Positions 17,486 through 27,235 of a stretch of DNA of 64,000 nucleotides are shown here, one piece after another. Both the position numbers and the translations under genes were made by a program. Within the stretch, counting starts at the first letter, position 1. Every line of letters begins with the position of its first letter. This stretch comes from Pseudomonas putida NBRC 14164 (GTDB lineage Bacteria; Pseudomonadota; Gammaproteobacteria; Pseudomonadales; Pseudomonadaceae): contig NC_021505.1 of NCBI RefSeq assembly GCF_000412675.1, positions 2,846,501-2,910,500 of the forward strand, written 5' to 3'. The notes below the pieces were generated by a model. The model was not told the origin of the DNA, did no database searches, and worked only from the letters and a program-made list of their open reading frames with translations.

Positions 17486-18243
17486 TGGCTCAGTGGCAAT
17501 GGCAGAAACGCTGGAAGCGCATTATCGACACGCTTGAGGTGGTGCCTGACAGCAGCGCGGCGCAGTGCCTGCTCGACCGGCTTGCCGCCCCGGAGTCTGC
17601 AACCGTGCTGGGGTTCGTCAATGCCCATGCAATGAACCTGGTGGTGCACGACGGTGAGTATTGTCAGGCGTTGTCGGCGGCCGATGTGCTGTTGCGCGAC
17701 GGCTCTGGCATGGCGATCCTTTATCGCCGGTTGGGGCTGGAGCCTGGGCTCAACATGAATGGCACCGACTTCATACCCAGCCTCATGGAGGCATACCGCG
17801 GGCGGCGGGTTGCGTTCTGGGGCACGCAGCAACCGTACCTGAACCAGGCGGTGCAGCGCAGCGAAGCCTTGTTTGGCGTGGTGCCGGTATCGGTCCACGA
17901 TGGCTTTGCCAGCATCGACACCTACCTGCAGTTGGCCAAGGAACAGCAACCGGAACTGATCGTGCTGGGGATGGGCATGCCCAAGCAGGAAGCGGTGGCG
18001 GCCAGGTTGGCAGCCGTTGGCGGGCCGTGCCTGATCGTGTGCGGCGGGGCGATTCTGGATTTCCTCGGTGGCAAGGTCAGCCGGGCCCCGCAGTGGTTAC
18101 GGCATGTGGGTGGCGAGTGGGCCTACCGTCTGTTGCGTGAGCCGAAACGTTTGTTCATGCGTTATGTGGTAGGCAATCCATTGTTCTTGCTGCGCACCCT
18201 GCTGTGCCGCAAGGCAGCCGATTCGGCCAGGGGCACCGTATGA
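17485..18243 (+). CDS. WecG/TagA/CpsF family glycosyltransferase
   Basis: 252-residue GT26-type enzyme. Family blocks: VNAHAMNLVVHDGEYCQALSAADVLLRDGSGMAIL (about 45-78), NGTDFIPSLM, VLGMGMPKQE (about 155-164), and GGAILDFLGGKVSRAPQWLRHVGGEWAYRLLREPKRL, the C-terminal signature ending in an amphipathic membrane-association helix. These enzymes add an N-acetylmannosamine-type or related sugar to an undecaprenyl-diphosphate-linked acceptor. The TGATG overlap with the previous GT2 gene indicates coupling. It is the last gene of the tight block; about 156 bases then precede the priming transferase gene. Confidence 0.9.
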   Translation: MAQWQWQKRWKRIIDTLEVVPDSSAAQCLLDRLAAPESATVLGFVNAHAMNLVVHDGEYCQALSAADVLLRDGSGMAILYRRLGLEPGLNMNGTDFIPSLMEAYRGRRVAFWGTQQPYLNQAVQRSEALFGVVPVSVHDGFASIDTYLQLAKEQQPELIVLGMGMPKQEAVAARLAAVGGPCLIVCGGAILDFLGGKVSRAPQWLRHVGGEWAYRLLREPKRLFMRYVVGNPLFLLRTLLCRKAADSARGTV

Positions 18244-18399
18244 ATCGGCCAAAATCCGCGCTGATGGCGGGTGGCTGCTACAGTGAAAGCAGTGGCTTGG
18301 GGGCTGCACGATCCTGCTTCACTGGCGTTGAATAAGCTGTATTCAAGACTTGATGTTTGATGGACGGCACTTGCTACGCTCAAATAGATGAGGTCTGAA

Positions 18400-19821
18400 A
18401 TGGTTTTCGAACCCAGAAGCAGTCGTTCCTTACTCCAAAGAAGAAGCAGCGTAAGTAACGCCATTCAGGCGGGGCTCGATGGCATTGCAGTAATCGGTAT
18501 TGCCTGGTATCTCATCTATGACCAGTTTGGTTACATTACCTCTGATTATGTAATCATGCTGCTGTTGCTGATTGGCGCACTGGCCGTCATCTACGACCAT
18601 TATGCAATCTACCGCACTAACGTCGGCCTTTCGATCAAGGCCTTCCGCCTGTTCAAGGCGTGGTCGGCAACATTCTGTTTTCTTGTGGTCATGGCCTTTC
18701 TCACTAAACAGAGTGAAACGTACTCACGGTTGTTGGTCGTGCAGTTGTTCATCATTGGTTACATTGCCCAGTTGTTCTTGCACTTTGCGGTTCGTGAACT
18801 GCAAAAACGGTTTACCGCGCATGCGCGGCTGGACAATGCCCTGATTATCGGCAACGGCGACCTGGCCAATTTCCTTTATCAGAAAATCAGCAACAACCCC
18901 TGGTTTGGCGAACGGGTTCTGGGGTGTGTGCTGACCGACAAGGCTGGCGAGCAGGCGTACGAAGGTGGCGAGGGCAAGCAGCGCCTGCCCGTGCTCGGCC
19001 ACATTGGAGATCTGGATGAAATCGTTGCCCAGTATGGCATTCGCACCGTGTACCTGGTGACACCGCTGGGGGGCTCCGAGGTTATCAACGACGTGTACTT
19101 CAAGTTGCTCGACAAGTGCATTGCCGTGAACTGGGTGCCGGATATCTTCTCGTTGCGCCTGATCAACCACAGCGTGCGGGAAATTGCCGGTATTCCTGTG
19201 CTGACTTTGTCTGAAACACCGCTGACGGGCATGAGTTTGTTCCTGAAGAATATCGAGGACCGGGTGCTGGCGGCATTGATACTGCTGTGTGCATCGCCTG
19301 TGTTGATTGGCGTTGCACTGGCTATCAAATTCACCAGCCGCGGGCCCGTGTTCTTCCGCCAGGAACGTACGGGCTGGACCGGCGAGTCATTCCGTATCTG
19401 GAAGTTCAGAAGCATGCATGTTCATCAGCCGGACAATGGCGTGGTCAAACAGGCGCAGAAGAATGATCCGCGATTGACTAAAATTGGCGCTTTCATCCGC
19501 CGCACCAGCCTCGATGAACTGCCACAGTTATTCAATGTGCTGACCGGAGAGATGTCACTGGTGGGGCCACGGCCACATGCGTTGCAACATGACACGTTAT
19601 ATTCCCAGGACATCGTCGATTACTTTGCCCGCCACAACATCAAGCCGGGTATGACTGGCCTGGCGCAAGTGCGCGGCTTCAGGGGGGAGACCAAGGACAT
19701 TGAGCAGATGATCCAGCGGGTGGACTCGGACATCGAGTACATCAACAACTGGTCGCTGTGGCTGGACTTTGTGATTCTGGTGCGCACCCTCAATGCGTTT
19801 ACCGGCAAGCAGGCTTACTAA
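18400..19821 (+). CDS. Undecaprenyl-phosphate glucose/galactose phosphotransferase (priming enzyme, WcaJ-like)
   Basis: Starts repeat-unit synthesis by moving a hexose-1-phosphate from a UDP-sugar to undecaprenyl phosphate. About 473 residues: four N-terminal helices, a CoA-binding-like Rossmann domain (NALIIGNGDLANFLYQ, about 145-160), a membrane-embedded helix (about 285-305) and the catalytic domain with RIWKFRSMHV, KNDPRLTKIGAFIRRTSLDELPQL and MSLVGPRPHA. ATG 18400 is preferred, with GAGGT six bases upstream; ATG 18388 has no SD. It is separated from the GT block by about 156 bases and may have its own promoter, although read-through is possible. It is followed by an inverted repeat that may stop transcription. 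Confidence 0.92.
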   Translation: MVFEPRSSRSLLQRRSSVSNAIQAGLDGIAVIGIAWYLIYDQFGYITSDYVIMLLLLIGALAVIYDHYAIYRTNVGLSIKAFRLFKAWSATFCFLVVMAFLTKQSETYSRLLVVQLFIIGYIAQLFLHFAVRELQKRFTAHARLDNALIIGNGDLANFLYQKISNNPWFGERVLGCVLTDKAGEQAYEGGEGKQRLPVLGHIGDLDEIVAQYGIRTVYLVTPLGGSEVINDVYFKLLDKCIAVNWVPDIFSLRLINHSVREIAGIPVLTLSETPLTGMSLFLKNIEDRVLAALILLCASPVLIGVALAIKFTSRGPVFFRQERTGWTGESFRIWKFRSMHVHQPDNGVVKQAQKNDPRLTKIGAFIRRTSLDELPQLFNVLTGEMSLVGPRPHALQHDTLYSQDIVDYFARHNIKPGMTGLAQVRGFRGETKDIEQMIQRVDSDIEYINNWSLWLDFVILVRTLNAFTGKQAY

Positions 19822-19844
19822 TCATCGAACGCTCGCAAGCCCCC

Positions 19845-19905
19845 TGTCGGAGCGGCCTTGCCGGGGCCGCTTCGCACCCCATCGCGGCACAAGGCCGCTC
19901 CTACA
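19845..19905. repeat. Long inverted repeat between convergent genes
   Basis: 12-base perfect arms (GGAGCGGCCTTG at 19849-19860 and CAAGGCCGCTCC at 19890-19901) around a GC-rich centre. This is the TGTAGGAGCGGCC variant of Pseudomonas intergenic palindromes. It lies between the priming transferase and the convergent LysR gene and runs into the LysR 3' end. It may serve as a bidirectional transcription barrier. Confidence 0.7.
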
Positions 19906-20842
19906 CCTTGTTCAGTGGATGCAATTCCCTGAACCCCCGCGCTTCCTCCACCAGCCAGTCATGCACCGCCCGCGCTCCCGGCTGATTCAACCCGCCTGGC
20001 GGGTAATGCACCACGTAGCGTTTGTGGTTGGCGATCGCCACGCCAAACGGCACGATCAGCGCGCCGCGCTCCAGTTCGTCATTCAGCAGTGTCCGTCGGG
20101 CGATCGCTACACCAATACCGGCAATTGCAGCTTCGATGGTCAGGTGGTTGCGGTTGAAGGTATGGCCACGGCGCACATTCAGGCCGGCGGCGCCAATCCC
20201 CTCCAGGTAGAACTCCCATTCTGCATACTCCGAACTGCCACGCCAGGCTGTGATGTCATGCAGCAGCGGGTAGTGCACCAGGTCTGCCGGCCCATGCAGT
20301 GGCGGGCGCCCCCGCAGCAAGGTGGGTGAGCACACCGGGAAGATCTGTTCGTCCAGCAGCGGTGTCGAAAGCATGCCAGGGTAGCTGCCATCGTTCAGGT
20401 CGATAGCCAGGTCGAAGTCGCCCGGGGTCAATGCCTGGGCGCTGTCTTCGGCCACCAGGCGCAGCTCGATGTCCGGGTATCGCTGCTGAAAGCGCGGCAG
20501 GCGCGGGGTGAGCCATTTGGCCAGGAACGACGGAATGGAGCGCACACGCAAGGTGCCGCGAATTTCACCGGCGTCCAGGCGCAACAGTTCAGCCTCGATA
20601 CTGCCGTAGGCTTCGGCCACCGTCTGGGCCAGGCGTTGCCCTTCGGCGCTCAACTCCACACCGCGCGCCCGGCGCAGAAACAGCCGGTAACCCAGGCGTT
20701 CTTCCAGCTGGCGCATCTGCTGGCTGACCGCGCCGGGGGTGATGTGCAGCTCTTCGGCACATCGGGTAAAGGACAGATGCCGGGCTGCACAGGCGAATAC
20801 ATGCAGCCAGACGAACATCTGCCCATTGAGTTGCCGTCGCAT
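19901..20842 (-). CDS. LysR-family transcriptional regulator next to serine dehydratase
   Basis: 313 residues with an N-terminal winged HTH (about 10-68: FTRCAEELHITPGAVSQQMRQLEERLGYRLF) and a substrate-binding domain similar to the GcvA/DsdC/AmpR branch (RSIPSFLAKWLTPRLPRF at about 100). It is divergent from the L-serine dehydratase gene with 146 bases between the starts, so it is a likely regulator of that gene in response to serine or a related amino acid. This is inference from position; the effector is not shown by sequence. Confidence 0.88.
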   Translation of the reverse strand: MRRQLNGQMFVWLHVFACAARHLSFTRCAEELHITPGAVSQQMRQLEERLGYRLFLRRARGVELSAEGQRLAQTVAEAYGSIEAELLRLDAGEIRGTLRVRSIPSFLAKWLTPRLPRFQQRYPDIELRLVAEDSAQALTPGDFDLAIDLNDGSYPGMLSTPLLDEQIFPVCSPTLLRGRPPLHGPADLVHYPLLHDITAWRGSSEYAEWEFYLEGIGAAGLNVRRGHTFNRNHLTIEAAIAGIGVAIARRTLLNDELERGALIVPFGVAIANHKRYVVHYPPGGLNQPGARAVHDWLVEEARGFRELHPLNKV

Positions 20843-20988
20843 TGTTTAGTCCTGCTAAAGGCTTGCTTAGAAAGTTTCGTTGGTCATCCATGAGCCATCG
20901 CGTCAGTATCGCGCAAAATCGCACTACCGCTCAATTTCATCAGATAACCGTGCTGTGGATTCATATCAGGGCACGGTCAGGCATTAGC

Positions 20989-22365
20989 ATGGCTATCAGT
21001 GTTTTCGACCTTTTCAAAATCGGCATCGGCCCGTCCAGTTCCCACACCGTCGGGCCCATGCGAGCAGCGGCGATGTTTGCCCAGGTCCTGCGTGAGCAGG
21101 GGCTGCTGGCGCGGGTAACGCGCGTCGAAGTGCGGTTGTATGGCTCGCTGTCGGCCACCGGGGTTGGCCACGCCACCGATCGCGCCTGCCTGCTTGGCCT
21201 GATGGGCCAGTGGCCGGACCGCATCGACCCGGCCACCATCGAGTCGCGCATTGGCCAAGTGTTGCAGGAGCATTGCCTGATGCTGGATGGCAGCCACCCG
21301 CTGGCCTTCGAGTATGGCCGGGACATGTTGCTGCTCGACGAAAACCTGCCTTACCACCCCAATGCCATGAGCCTGGAGGCCATGGACGGGGAGAGCAGCC
21401 TGCTGCTGCAGACCTACTATTCGGTTGGCGGCGGCTTTATCGTCGAGCAGGCCGAAATTGATGCCCCTGCAGCCAAAGCCAATGACGTTGTGCTGCCTTA
21501 TGAGTTCGACAGTGCTGCCCAGTTACTGGCCTTGTGCAAAGCACACAGCTTGAGCGTGGCGCAACTGATGATGGCCAACGAACAGGCCTGGCGCCCGGAA
21601 GCGGAAATACGTGAAGGCTTGCTGCGCATCTGGGCGGCCATGCGTGAGTGCGTGGATAACGGGCTGCGCAACGAAGGCATCTTGCCTGGCGGGCTGCACG
21701 TCAAGCGCCGCGCTGCCCGGCTGCACCGCAGCTTGCAGGAACTGGGCAAGCCCAACGTGATTGGTTCGACGCTCAGCGCCATGGAGTGGGTGAACCTGTT
21801 CGCCCTGGCGGTGAATGAAGAGAATGCCGCCGGCGGGCGCATGGTCACCGCGCCCACCAATGGTGCCGCAGGCATTATCCCGGCAGTGCTGCATTACTAC
21901 ATGAAGTTCAACCCGACCGTTTGCGATGCCGATGTGGTCGACTTCCTGCTGGCGGCAGCGGCCGTCGGCATCCTGTGCAAGAAAAATGCGTCGATCTCGG
22001 GGGCAGAGGTAGGCTGCCAAGGCGAGGTGGGTTCGGCCTGTTCGATGGCTGCCGCCGGCCTGGCCCAGGTGTTGGGGGCGACGCCGCCACAACTGGAAAA
22101 CGCGGCCGAAATTGCCCTGGAACACAACCTGGGGCTGACGTGCGACCCGGTTGGCGGCCTGGTGCAGGTGCCGTGTATCGAGCGCAATGCGATTGCTGCG
22201 GTGAAGGCGATCAACGCGGTGCAGATGGCGTTGCGTGGCGATGGCGAGCACTTCATTTCGCTCGACCGGGTGATCCGCACCATGCGTGATACCGGGGCAG
22301 ACATGCATGCCAACTACAAAGAGACCTCGCGCGGCGGCTTGGCAGTTGCTTTTGTCGAGTGCTAA
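20989..22365 (+). CDS. sdaA: L-serine ammonia-lyase (iron-sulfur L-serine dehydratase)
   Basis: Deaminates L-serine to pyruvate. 458-residue single-chain form: the beta domain (starting MAISVFDLFKIGIGPSSSHTVGPM) is fused to the alpha catalytic domain. The cysteines of the 4Fe-4S site lie in the conserved blocks ILCKKNASISGAEVGCQGEVGSAC and LTCDPVGGLVQVPC. The open frame extends upstream to 20842, but homology begins at ATG 20989, so that start is used. It is followed immediately by a rho-independent terminator. Divergent LysR is the likely regulator. P. putida strains usually carry more than one sda gene; the paralogue number cannot be judged here. Confidence 0.93.
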   Translation: MAISVFDLFKIGIGPSSSHTVGPMRAAAMFAQVLREQGLLARVTRVEVRLYGSLSATGVGHATDRACLLGLMGQWPDRIDPATIESRIGQVLQEHCLMLDGSHPLAFEYGRDMLLLDENLPYHPNAMSLEAMDGESSLLLQTYYSVGGGFIVEQAEIDAPAAKANDVVLPYEFDSAAQLLALCKAHSLSVAQLMMANEQAWRPEAEIREGLLRIWAAMRECVDNGLRNEGILPGGLHVKRRAARLHRSLQELGKPNVIGSTLSAMEWVNLFALAVNEENAAGGRMVTAPTNGAAGIIPAVLHYYMKFNPTVCDADVVDFLLAAAAVGILCKKNASISGAEVGCQGEVGSACSMAAAGLAQVLGATPPQLENAAEIALEHNLGLTCDPVGGLVQVPCIERNAIAAVKAINAVQMALRGDGEHFISLDRVIRTMRDTGADMHANYKETSRGGLAVAFVEC

Positions 22366-22393
22366 AAAACCGCATCGGGCAATGCGGTCTTTT
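22364..22393 (+). terminator. Rho-independent terminator after sdaA
   Basis: Stem ACCGCAT / ATGCGGT with loop CGGGCA, preceded by A6 and followed by CTTTT. The A-run upstream lets it work in both directions, which suits the convergent lipoprotein gene. A partial REP (TGTGGGAGCGGCC) follows at once and runs into the 3' end of that gene. Confidence 0.82.
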
Positions 22394-22407
22394 GTGGGAG
22401 CGGCCCC

Positions 22408-23085
22408 TTAGCGGGCTTTCTGCTTGGCTTCAATGAAGCTCGCCCGCATGTCCTTGGCCCAGCCATCGAGCACCGGCTTGACGTCATTCAAGGTCAGCTT
22501 CTGGGTGTCGTTCTCCAGCTCCTGACCCGCGCCTTTGCGTACCACCTGGGCCAGCACTTTTTGGCTGGCACCATCCAGGAACGCCGCCTCCACGGCCACG
22601 TCCACGTCCTGGTCACGGCCGCCCGTGGCGGTGTTCACTCCTGCGGCGATCAGCGCGATGGGGATCACCTCATAGGGTTTGAGGCCCTCGTTGCTGGTAG
22701 ACACTGCCGTGATCGCCGGCCGCACCACGATCACGCCCGGGCCAGGCCCATTGGCCAGCGGCATGACACCACCGATTTCACGCCGCAGCGCTTCGTTGAA
22801 GTAGCGGGTGATTTCCCCCAGTGTCTGCGCGGAGATGACCGGGGTGGGCTGCGGTTTGGGGTAGAACTGGCTGGGCTCGATGAACACCTGGCTGTACTGG
22901 TTGATGTTGACCTTGGGGTCGATCCAGCGCATTACCGGGGCACCCGACGGGCTCTTGGCTTCTTGCAACCGGCTGTAATCCTTGAGGAAGCCGGAGTAAT
23001 CCTTGGGGTCCACGCGATTGCTGGAGCAGGCGCCCACGGCAAGCAGTGCGGCGCACAACAGGGTAATGCGAGGCAGTGATTTCAT
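22408..23085 (-). CDS. DUF3313 family lipoprotein
   Basis: 225-residue putative outer-membrane or periplasmic lipoprotein. Signal MKSLPRITLLCAALLAVGAC ends in a lipobox (VGAC, Cys20). The remainder matches the DUF3313 pattern (DYSGFLKDYSRL near the mature N-terminus, a YFNEALRREI helix about 105, and a glycine-containing VAVEAAFLDGASQKVLAQVV segment). The longer open frame from 23181 would put the signal internally and is rejected. Function of the family is unknown. It sits convergent to sdaA and upstream, on the same strand, is the polyamine cluster, about 145 bases away; an operon link is not clear. Confidence 0.82.
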   Translation of the reverse strand: MKSLPRITLLCAALLAVGACSSNRVDPKDYSGFLKDYSRLQEAKSPSGAPVMRWIDPKVNINQYSQVFIEPSQFYPKPQPTPVISAQTLGEITRYFNEALRREIGGVMPLANGPGPGVIVVRPAITAVSTSNEGLKPYEVIPIALIAAGVNTATGGRDQDVDVAVEAAFLDGASQKVLAQVVRKGAGQELENDTQKLTLNDVKPVLDGWAKDMRASFIEAKQKAR

Positions 23086-23229
23086 GATGAAGGCGTATCC
23101 ATGAGAGGTCGGCCAGAACAACGCTAGCAGCTGCGCCGCAGTTGGCCAGTGGGCGAGTTCAATCCCCTGTGGAAAAGGCAAAAAGTGGCGGCGCCCGATC
23201 TCCCGGGCGCCGCGTGGTTTGCGGTGAAC

Positions 23230-24525
23230 TCAACCCAGCGCTTCGCGCAACCGGTACCACAGCATGCCCATTGCCAGTAGCGGCGAACGCAGGGCCTTGC
23301 CGCCAGGGAACGTCAGGTGGGGCACGGCGCTGAAAACGTCCAGGCCTTGGCTGTGGCCCATTGCGATGCTTTCGGCCAGCAGTTTCGCCGTCCAGTGCGT
23401 CACGTTCAGCCCGTGCCCGGAATAGCCCTGGGCGTAATAGACGTTTGGGTGCTGGCTCAGGCGCCCGACCTGGGGGAAGCGGTTGGCTGTGATGCCGATC
23501 ATGCCGCCCCACTGGTAGTCGATGCGCACGTTGGCCAGTTGCGGGAATACCTTCAGCACCTTGGGCCGCATGTAGGCGGCGATGTCCTTGGGATCGCGGC
23601 CGGAGTAGTGGCAGGCACCGCCGAACAGCAAGCGGCGGTCTGCGGTGAGGCGGTAATAGTCCAGGCCGACCTTCTGGTCGCACAGCGCCATGTTCTGCGG
23701 GATCAGGGTCGCAGCCAGTGCTTCGGGCAAGGGTTCGGTGGCGACTACGTAACTGCCGGCCGGTAGCACCTTGCCGCTCAGCCGCGGTTCCAGCTCATCG
23801 AGGTGGGCATTGCAGCCCAGCACCAGGCTGTCTGCCCGCACCTTGCCACGGGCCGTGTGCAGGGTCACGCGGGGGCCGTGCTCGATTCGCAGTACGGGGC
23901 TTTGTTCGAAGATGCGCACGCCCAGGCTATGCGCGGCACGGGCTTCGCCCTGGACCAGATCCAGTGGGTGCAGGTGGCCCGAGCCCATGTCTATCAGGCC
24001 GCCGGCGTACTGGTCGCTGGCGACGATTTCGTGCAACTGCCCGGGGCCTACCAGACGGGTTTCAGGGCGATAGCCAAGCGTTGCCAGGTCATCTTGCTCG
24101 TCCTTGAAAGCGGCGAACTGCTCGGCTGTGTTGGCCAGTTCACAGAAACCCCAGCGCAGGTCGCAGGCAATGCCGTACTGGGCAATGCGGCTGGCCACCA
24201 GCGCCACCGAATCGATGCCGGCCTGCTTCAGGTAGCGCACGCCGTCCTGACCGACATGCCGGGTAAAGCCGCTGACGTCATGGCCGATGCCGCGAATCAG
24301 CTGGCCGCCATTGCGCCCGCTGGCGCCCCAGCCGATGCGCCGGCCTTCCAGCAGCACCACCGACAAGCCGCGCTCAGCCAGTTCCAGGGCGGTGTTGACG
24401 CCGGTCAGCCCGCCGCCGACCACGCACACATCGGCCGTCAGTTCGTCGTCCAGGCTGGGGTAGGGCGCCGCGTTGCGTGCCGTGGCAGCGTAGTACGAAG
24501 CAGTGTGTTGGGAATCGAAAGACAT
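23230..24525 (-). CDS. puuB: FAD-dependent oxidoreductase, gamma-glutamylputrescine oxidase type
   Basis: 431-residue DAO-family flavoprotein. FAD fold VCVVGGGLTGVNTALELAERGLSVVLLE (about 33-60), then GWGASGRNGGQLIRGIG (about 66-82), characteristic of the PuuB/ordL group, and C-terminal YAQGYSGHGLNVTHWTAKLLAE. It would oxidise gamma-glutamyl-putrescine (or a related amine) to the aldehyde with H2O2 release. It begins 13 bases after the stop of a polyamine-binding-protein gene, with a glutamate-putrescine ligase gene upstream, so the three form one pathway. Several paralogues occur in pseudomonads, so the exact amine may differ. Confidence 0.85.
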   Translation of the reverse strand: MSFDSQHTASYYAATARNAAPYPSLDDELTADVCVVGGGLTGVNTALELAERGLSVVLLEGRRIGWGASGRNGGQLIRGIGHDVSGFTRHVGQDGVRYLKQAGIDSVALVASRIAQYGIACDLRWGFCELANTAEQFAAFKDEQDDLATLGYRPETRLVGPGQLHEIVASDQYAGGLIDMGSGHLHPLDLVQGEARAAHSLGVRIFEQSPVLRIEHGPRVTLHTARGKVRADSLVLGCNAHLDELEPRLSGKVLPAGSYVVATEPLPEALAATLIPQNMALCDQKVGLDYYRLTADRRLLFGGACHYSGRDPKDIAAYMRPKVLKVFPQLANVRIDYQWGGMIGITANRFPQVGRLSQHPNVYYAQGYSGHGLNVTHWTAKLLAESIAMGHSQGLDVFSAVPHLTFPGGKALRSPLLAMGMLWYRLREALG

Positions 24526-24538
24526 GGGCGTTCTCGGC

Positions 24539-25693
<1,155 letters not shown>

Positions 25694-27052
25694 TCAGACG
25701 CTCATCATCAGGAACTCACGCTCCCAGGAGCTGATGACCCGCTTGTAGTTCTCGTGCTCGGCACGCTTGACCGCCACATAGCCCTGGACGAATTGCTTGC
25801 CCAGGTACTGCTGTACGGTCTCGCAGTCTTCCATGTGCTGCAGGGCGTCTTCGATGGTGATCGGCAGGCGCAGGTTGCGCCGCTCGTAGGCACGGCCTTG
25901 TACGGGTGCACTTGGGTCAAGCTGCTCGACCATGCCCAGGTAGCCGCACAGCAGGCTGGCAGCGATGGCCAGGTAGGGGTTGGCATCGGCGCCCGGCAGG
26001 CGGTTTTCCACCCGCATTGCCTCTGGGCTGGAGGTAGGCACGCGCAGCCCGGCGGTGCGGTTTTCTTCACCCCACTCAACGTTCACCGGTGCCGAGGTAT
26101 CTGGCAGGAAGCGGCGGAACGAGTTGACGTTGGGCGCGAACATCGGCAGCAGCTTGGGGATGTACTTCTGCAAACCGCCGATGTGGTGCAGGAACAGCTG
26201 GCTCATGCTGCCATCTTCATTGGCGAAAATTGGCTTGCCGGTGGCGATGTCGACCACGCTCTGGTGCAGGTGCATGGCACTGCCCGGCTCGTCGGTGATC
26301 GGCTTGGCCATGAAGGTGGCGGCCACGTTGTGCTTGAGTGCAGCTTCGCGCATGGTGCGCTTGAATACGGTGATCTGGTCGGCCAGGTCCAGCGCGTCGC
26401 CGTGGCGGAAGTTGATCTCCATCTGCGCCGGGCCGTCTTCGTGGATCAGCGTATCCAGGTCCAGGCCCTGGATCTCGCACCAGTCGTAGACATCCTCGAA
26501 CAGCGGGTCGAATTCGTTGGCGGCATCGATCGAGAACGACTGGCGACCGCTTTCCGCACGGCCAGAACGCCCCAGCGGCACCTGCAATGGCAAGTCCGGG
26601 TCTTCACAGCGCTTGGTGAGGTAGAACTCCATCTCAGGCGCGACGATCGGCTGCCAGCCCTTGTCGGCGTAGAGCTTGAGCACTTTCTTCAGCACGTTGC
26701 GCGGCGACAGTTCGATGGGGTTGCCTTGCTTGTCGAAGGTGTCGTGGATCACGATCGCGGTGGGCTCGATCGCCCACGGGATCTGGTAAACGGCGGAGGG
26801 GTCGGGCCGGCAGACCATGTCGATGTCGGCGGCATCGAGCAGGTTGTAGTAGATGTCATCGTCAACGTAGTCGCCGGTGACCGTCTGCAGCAGCACGCTT
26901 TCGGGCAGGCGCATGCCACGCTCGTGGAGGAACTTGGCGGTGGGCGCGATCTTGCCGCGGGCGATGCCGGTCAGGTCGCTGATCACGCATTCGACTTCGG
27001 TGATGCGGTGTTCTTTCAGCCAGGTGTACAGCTGATCGAAGGGGGCGTTCAT
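25694..27052 (-). CDS. puuA: Glutamate-putrescine ligase / glutamine synthetase-like enzyme
   Basis: 452 residues of the glutamine synthetase superfamily. N-terminal beta-grasp ITEVECVISDLTGIARGKI, then the catalytic domain with APEMEFYL (metal ligands), EINFRHGDAL, KPITDEPGSAMHLHQS and NVEWGEENRTAGLRVP, and ENRLPGADANPYLA near 365. The PuuA/SpuI class ligates glutamate to polyamines as the first step of gamma-glutamylation; the gene neighbours (amine-binding protein, amine oxidase) support this over nitrogen assimilation. ATG 27052 has AGAGGT five bases upstream; an upstream ATG at 27106 is rejected. It is divergent from an AraC-type regulator. Confidence 0.88.
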   Translation of the reverse strand: MNAPFDQLYTWLKEHRITEVECVISDLTGIARGKIAPTAKFLHERGMRLPESVLLQTVTGDYVDDDIYYNLLDAADIDMVCRPDPSAVYQIPWAIEPTAIVIHDTFDKQGNPIELSPRNVLKKVLKLYADKGWQPIVAPEMEFYLTKRCEDPDLPLQVPLGRSGRAESGRQSFSIDAANEFDPLFEDVYDWCEIQGLDLDTLIHEDGPAQMEINFRHGDALDLADQITVFKRTMREAALKHNVAATFMAKPITDEPGSAMHLHQSVVDIATGKPIFANEDGSMSQLFLHHIGGLQKYIPKLLPMFAPNVNSFRRFLPDTSAPVNVEWGEENRTAGLRVPTSSPEAMRVENRLPGADANPYLAIAASLLCGYLGMVEQLDPSAPVQGRAYERRNLRLPITIEDALQHMEDCETVQQYLGKQFVQGYVAVKRAEHENYKRVISSWEREFLMMSV

Positions 27053-27076
27053 ACAGACCTCTTGGTTGGGTTTTAG

Positions 27077-27105
27077 TGTGGGAGCAATGCTGCTCGCGAA
27101 AGCCA
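27077..27105. repeat. Degenerate REP-like sequence upstream of puuA
   Basis: GTGTGGGAGCAATGCTGCTCGCGAAAGCC keeps the TGTGGGAGC edge and the TCGCGAA edge of the local REPs, but the arms are partly decayed. It lies in the 183-base divergent region between puuA and the AraC gene. Confidence 0.4.
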
Positions 27106-27235
27106 TGGCAAGGCGAACAAGGCGTTGTACTTCCCAGGTGACGCACTGGAGACTATCTTGGTCGCAGCCCCCCGGGCCGATCTATCCATTTTCTTCGGCA
27201 AGAAATGCACCAAAAGAGTGCAACTAGGATCTCGC

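Noticed and set aside
20842..20988. 49-codon N-terminal extension of the serine dehydratase
   Set aside because: Homology starts at MAISVFDLFKIGIGPSSSHT; the extension covers the regulatory region shared with the LysR gene.
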